Shown here in pieces: positions 62,362 to 64,000 of a stretch of DNA of 64,000 nucleotides. This DNA is from Deferribacteraceae bacterium UBA6793 (lineage in GTDB: Bacteria > Chrysiogenota > Deferribacteres > Deferribacterales > Geovibrionaceae). The notes beneath the pieces were generated by a model. It did not search any database. It was not told where the DNA came from and was given only the letters and a program-made list of their open reading frames with translations. Location of the stretch: assembly GCA_002452405.1 (NCBI GenBank), contig DKFP01000011.1:169763-233762 (forward strand), read 5' to 3'. The translations under genes and the position numbers were made by a program. Every line of letters begins with the position of its first letter. Within the stretch, counting starts at the first letter, position 1.

Positions 62362-63708
62362 ATGAAAGGTCCGTCACCAAAAATTGAAAAGATATACCAG
62401 CAGGTTGTGGACAGAAACCCCGGCGAGACGGAGTTTCATCAGGCTGTCTGCGAAGTTCTGGACAGTCTCGGTCAGGTTATCCAGAAATATCCTAAATATG
62501 CCGACCACAAAATAATCGAACGCATCTGCGAACCAGAACGTCAGATAATCTTCCGCGTACCTTGGACAGACGACAAGGGAAACATCCATATCAACAGAGG
62601 ATTCAGAGTAGAGTTCAACTCCGCACTCGGACCCTATAAGGGTGGTCTGCGTTTCCACGAATCCGTTTATCTCGGTATCATAAAATTTCTCGGCTTTGAG
62701 CAGATATTCAAGAATGCCCTCACAGGTATGCCCATCGGCGGCGGCAAGGGCGGTTCCGACTTTAACCCCAAAGGCAGAAGCGATGCTGAGATAATGAGAT
62801 TCTGCCAGAGCTTCATGACAGAGCTTTACAGACACCTCGGCGAATACACCGACGTCCCCGCGGGGGATATAGGTGTCGGCGGACGCGAGATAGGCTATAT
62901 GTTCGGACAGTACAAAAGAATAACCAACCGCTACGAAGCGGGTGTTCTTACCGGAAAAGGGCTTTCATGGGGCGGCTCGCTGGTTCGCACAGAGGCGACA
63001 GGCTATGGCGCTGTCTTTTTTGTAAACGAGATGCTCAAGATGAAAAAAGAGAGCTTCGACGGTAAAACCTGTGTTGTTTCGGGTTCAGGCAACGTTGCCA
63101 TATATACAGTTGAAAAGATAAACCAGCTCGGCGGGAAGGTTATTGCGATGTCCGATTCAAACGGATATATCTTCGATAAACGCGGAATCGACCTCAATCT
63201 GGTTAAGCAGCTTAAAGAGGTTGAGCGCCGCAGAATCAAAGACTATTGCGAATATCATAAAGGCGCGTCATATATCGACGGCGGTAATATCTGGGAAGTT
63301 CCATGTCAGGTGGCGATGCCCTCTGCAACACAGAACGAGCTTGATGCCAAAGATGCGGAAATGCTTGTCAAAAACGGATGCATCGCAGTTGGTGAGGGCG
63401 CGAACATGCCCACAACTCCCGATGGTACAAAAGTATTTCTCGGCAACGGGATTCTCTTCGGACCCGGAAAAGCAGCGAACGCGGGCGGTGTTGCAACATC
63501 GGCTCTTGAGATGCAGCAGAACGCAAGCCGTGATTCGTGGAGCTTCGAGCACACTGAAAAACGCCTGCACGACATCATGGTAGGAATACACAAGGCATGT
63601 TATGAGCAGTCGGAAGAGTTCGGACAGCCCGGTAACTATATTATGGGTGCGAACATCGCCTCTTTCCGCAAGGTAGCGGATGCGATGATCTCTCTGGGAC
63701 TCGTATAA
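62362..63708 (+). CDS. gdhA: Glutamate dehydrogenase
   Basis: The protein has 448 residues from ATG 62362 (AAGGAG spaced eight bases upstream; ATG 62356 is too close). Family motifs include GGLRFHESV, GGGKGGSDFNPKG with the catalytic lysine, DVPAGDIGVGGREIGYM and the Rossmann GSGNVA. The form of about 450 residues is typically NADP-linked and assimilates ammonia. The inverted repeat upstream suggests regulation. Confidence 0.94.
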   Translation: MKGPSPKIEKIYQQVVDRNPGETEFHQAVCEVLDSLGQVIQKYPKYADHKIIERICEPERQIIFRVPWTDDKGNIHINRGFRVEFNSALGPYKGGLRFHESVYLGIIKFLGFEQIFKNALTGMPIGGGKGGSDFNPKGRSDAEIMRFCQSFMTELYRHLGEYTDVPAGDIGVGGREIGYMFGQYKRITNRYEAGVLTGKGLSWGGSLVRTEATGYGAVFFVNEMLKMKKESFDGKTCVVSGSGNVAIYTVEKINQLGGKVIAMSDSNGYIFDKRGIDLNLVKQLKEVERRRIKDYCEYHKGASYIDGGNIWEVPCQVAMPSATQNELDAKDAEMLVKNGCIAVGEGANMPTTPDGTKVFLGNGILFGPGKAANAGGVATSALEMQQNASRDSWSFEHTEKRLHDIMVGIHKACYEQSEEFGQPGNYIMGANIASFRKVADAMISLGLV

Positions 63709-63712
63709 TAAG

Positions 63713-63740
63713 AAAAAAGGGCGGTCAACCGACCGCCCTT
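63713..63740. terminator. Bidirectional terminator between gdhA and DAHP synthase
   Basis: AAGGGCGGTC (63717-63726) pairs with GACCGCCCTT (63731-63740) around AACC. The minus strand has a T run from the A tract at 63713-63718; the plus strand tail is weaker. Confidence 0.85.
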
Positions 63741-63745
63741 ACTGT

Positions 63746-64000
63746 TTAAAGTTTTGCGTATGCGTCGCGGAGCATCTTCTCCGTTGTTTCCCAGTCAACA
63801 CACTTGTCTGTGACAGACACGCCGTATTTCAGGCATGACAGGTCTTCCGGTATGTTCTGGTTTCCCGCGAAAAGGTTACTCTCTACCATAACCCCTTTGA
63901 TATCAGTCTGTTTGTCGTTGATTATCTGGGTTATTATGCTGTCCAGCACCATTGGCTGTTTCTCATGGTCTTTGTATGAATTGGCATGACTGCAATCCAC
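63746..64000 (-). CDS. DAHP synthase (3-deoxy-7-phosphoheptulonate synthase), C-terminus only
   Basis: The visible 84 residues begin DCSHANS and include VMVESNLFAGNQ and YGVSVTDKCVDWETTE, which match the C-terminal half of the class I AroF/G/H enzymes. It catalyses the first step of aromatic amino acid synthesis. The gene continues past the right edge; its stop is at 63746 with a terminator directly after. Confidence 0.9.
   Translation of the reverse strand: MDCSHANSYKDHEKQPMVLDSIITQIINDKQTDIKGVMVESNLFAGNQNIPEDLSCLKYGVSVTDKCVDWETTEKMLRDAYAKL

Overview
The window comes from a motile, Gram-negative, probably anaerobic bacterium. It carries a selenocysteine-containing SelD, a ferritin-like rubrerythrin, an NtrC-type sigma-54 activator, a full chemosensory operon, and lipoproteins and exported proteins. 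My best guess is Deferribacterota (Geovibrio, Denitrovibrio or Seleniivibrio type), but no single gene proves that.

Layout. (1) 1-13.2 kb is accessory DNA on the 3' side of a tRNA-Leu gene. It holds a partial membrane protein, a conjugation module (TraD-like coupling protein, ribbon-helix-helix accessory protein, MobF relaxase-helicase, small excisionase-like protein) and a tight five-gene operon. That operon encodes a membrane protein, a single-chain restriction-modification enzyme, a Schlafen-type ATPase, a protein with a RHIM-like amyloid motif and a zinc-ribbon protein. (2) 13.2-16.9 kb is core chromosome: tRNA-Leu, selD with an in-frame UGA, an aminotransferase, rubrerythrin and tRNA-Asn. 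(3) 16,878-45,394 is a 28.5-kb island inserted in tRNA-Asn. A 57-bp direct repeat of the tRNA 3' half marks both ends, with a tyrosine integrase just inside the right end. Its cargo is a giant NACHT ATPase, a beta-CASP hydrolase plus PD-(D/E)XK nuclease pair, a tandem YhaM-like HD protein with a degenerate paralogue, a complete type III-D-like CRISPR-Cas locus and a Fic protein. Three copies of a ~146-bp AT-rich repeat sit before, between and after the NACHT and hydrolase/nuclease modules. (4) 45.4-64 kb is chromosome again: an RTX-like repeat protein, a histidine kinase and NtrC-type regulator, an eleven-gene chemosensory operon behind a consensus sigma-54 promoter, an S41 protease, glutamate dehydrogenase and the end of a DAHP synthase.

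How the parts work together. The CRISPR locus looks self-sufficient. It has a Cas10 with an NGDD palm motif and no HD domain, three large multi-domain RAMP proteins, a Csx19-like protein, a predicted four-helix membrane CARF effector that would read cyclic oligoadenylate, a Cas6-Cas1 fusion with Cas2, and two arrays that share the same repeat and leader. One array is interrupted by a MITE-like repeat. The most interesting candidate new systems are the repeat-bounded NACHT and hydrolase/nuclease cassettes, the five-gene operon with the RHIM-like protein, and the paired YhaM-like HD proteins.
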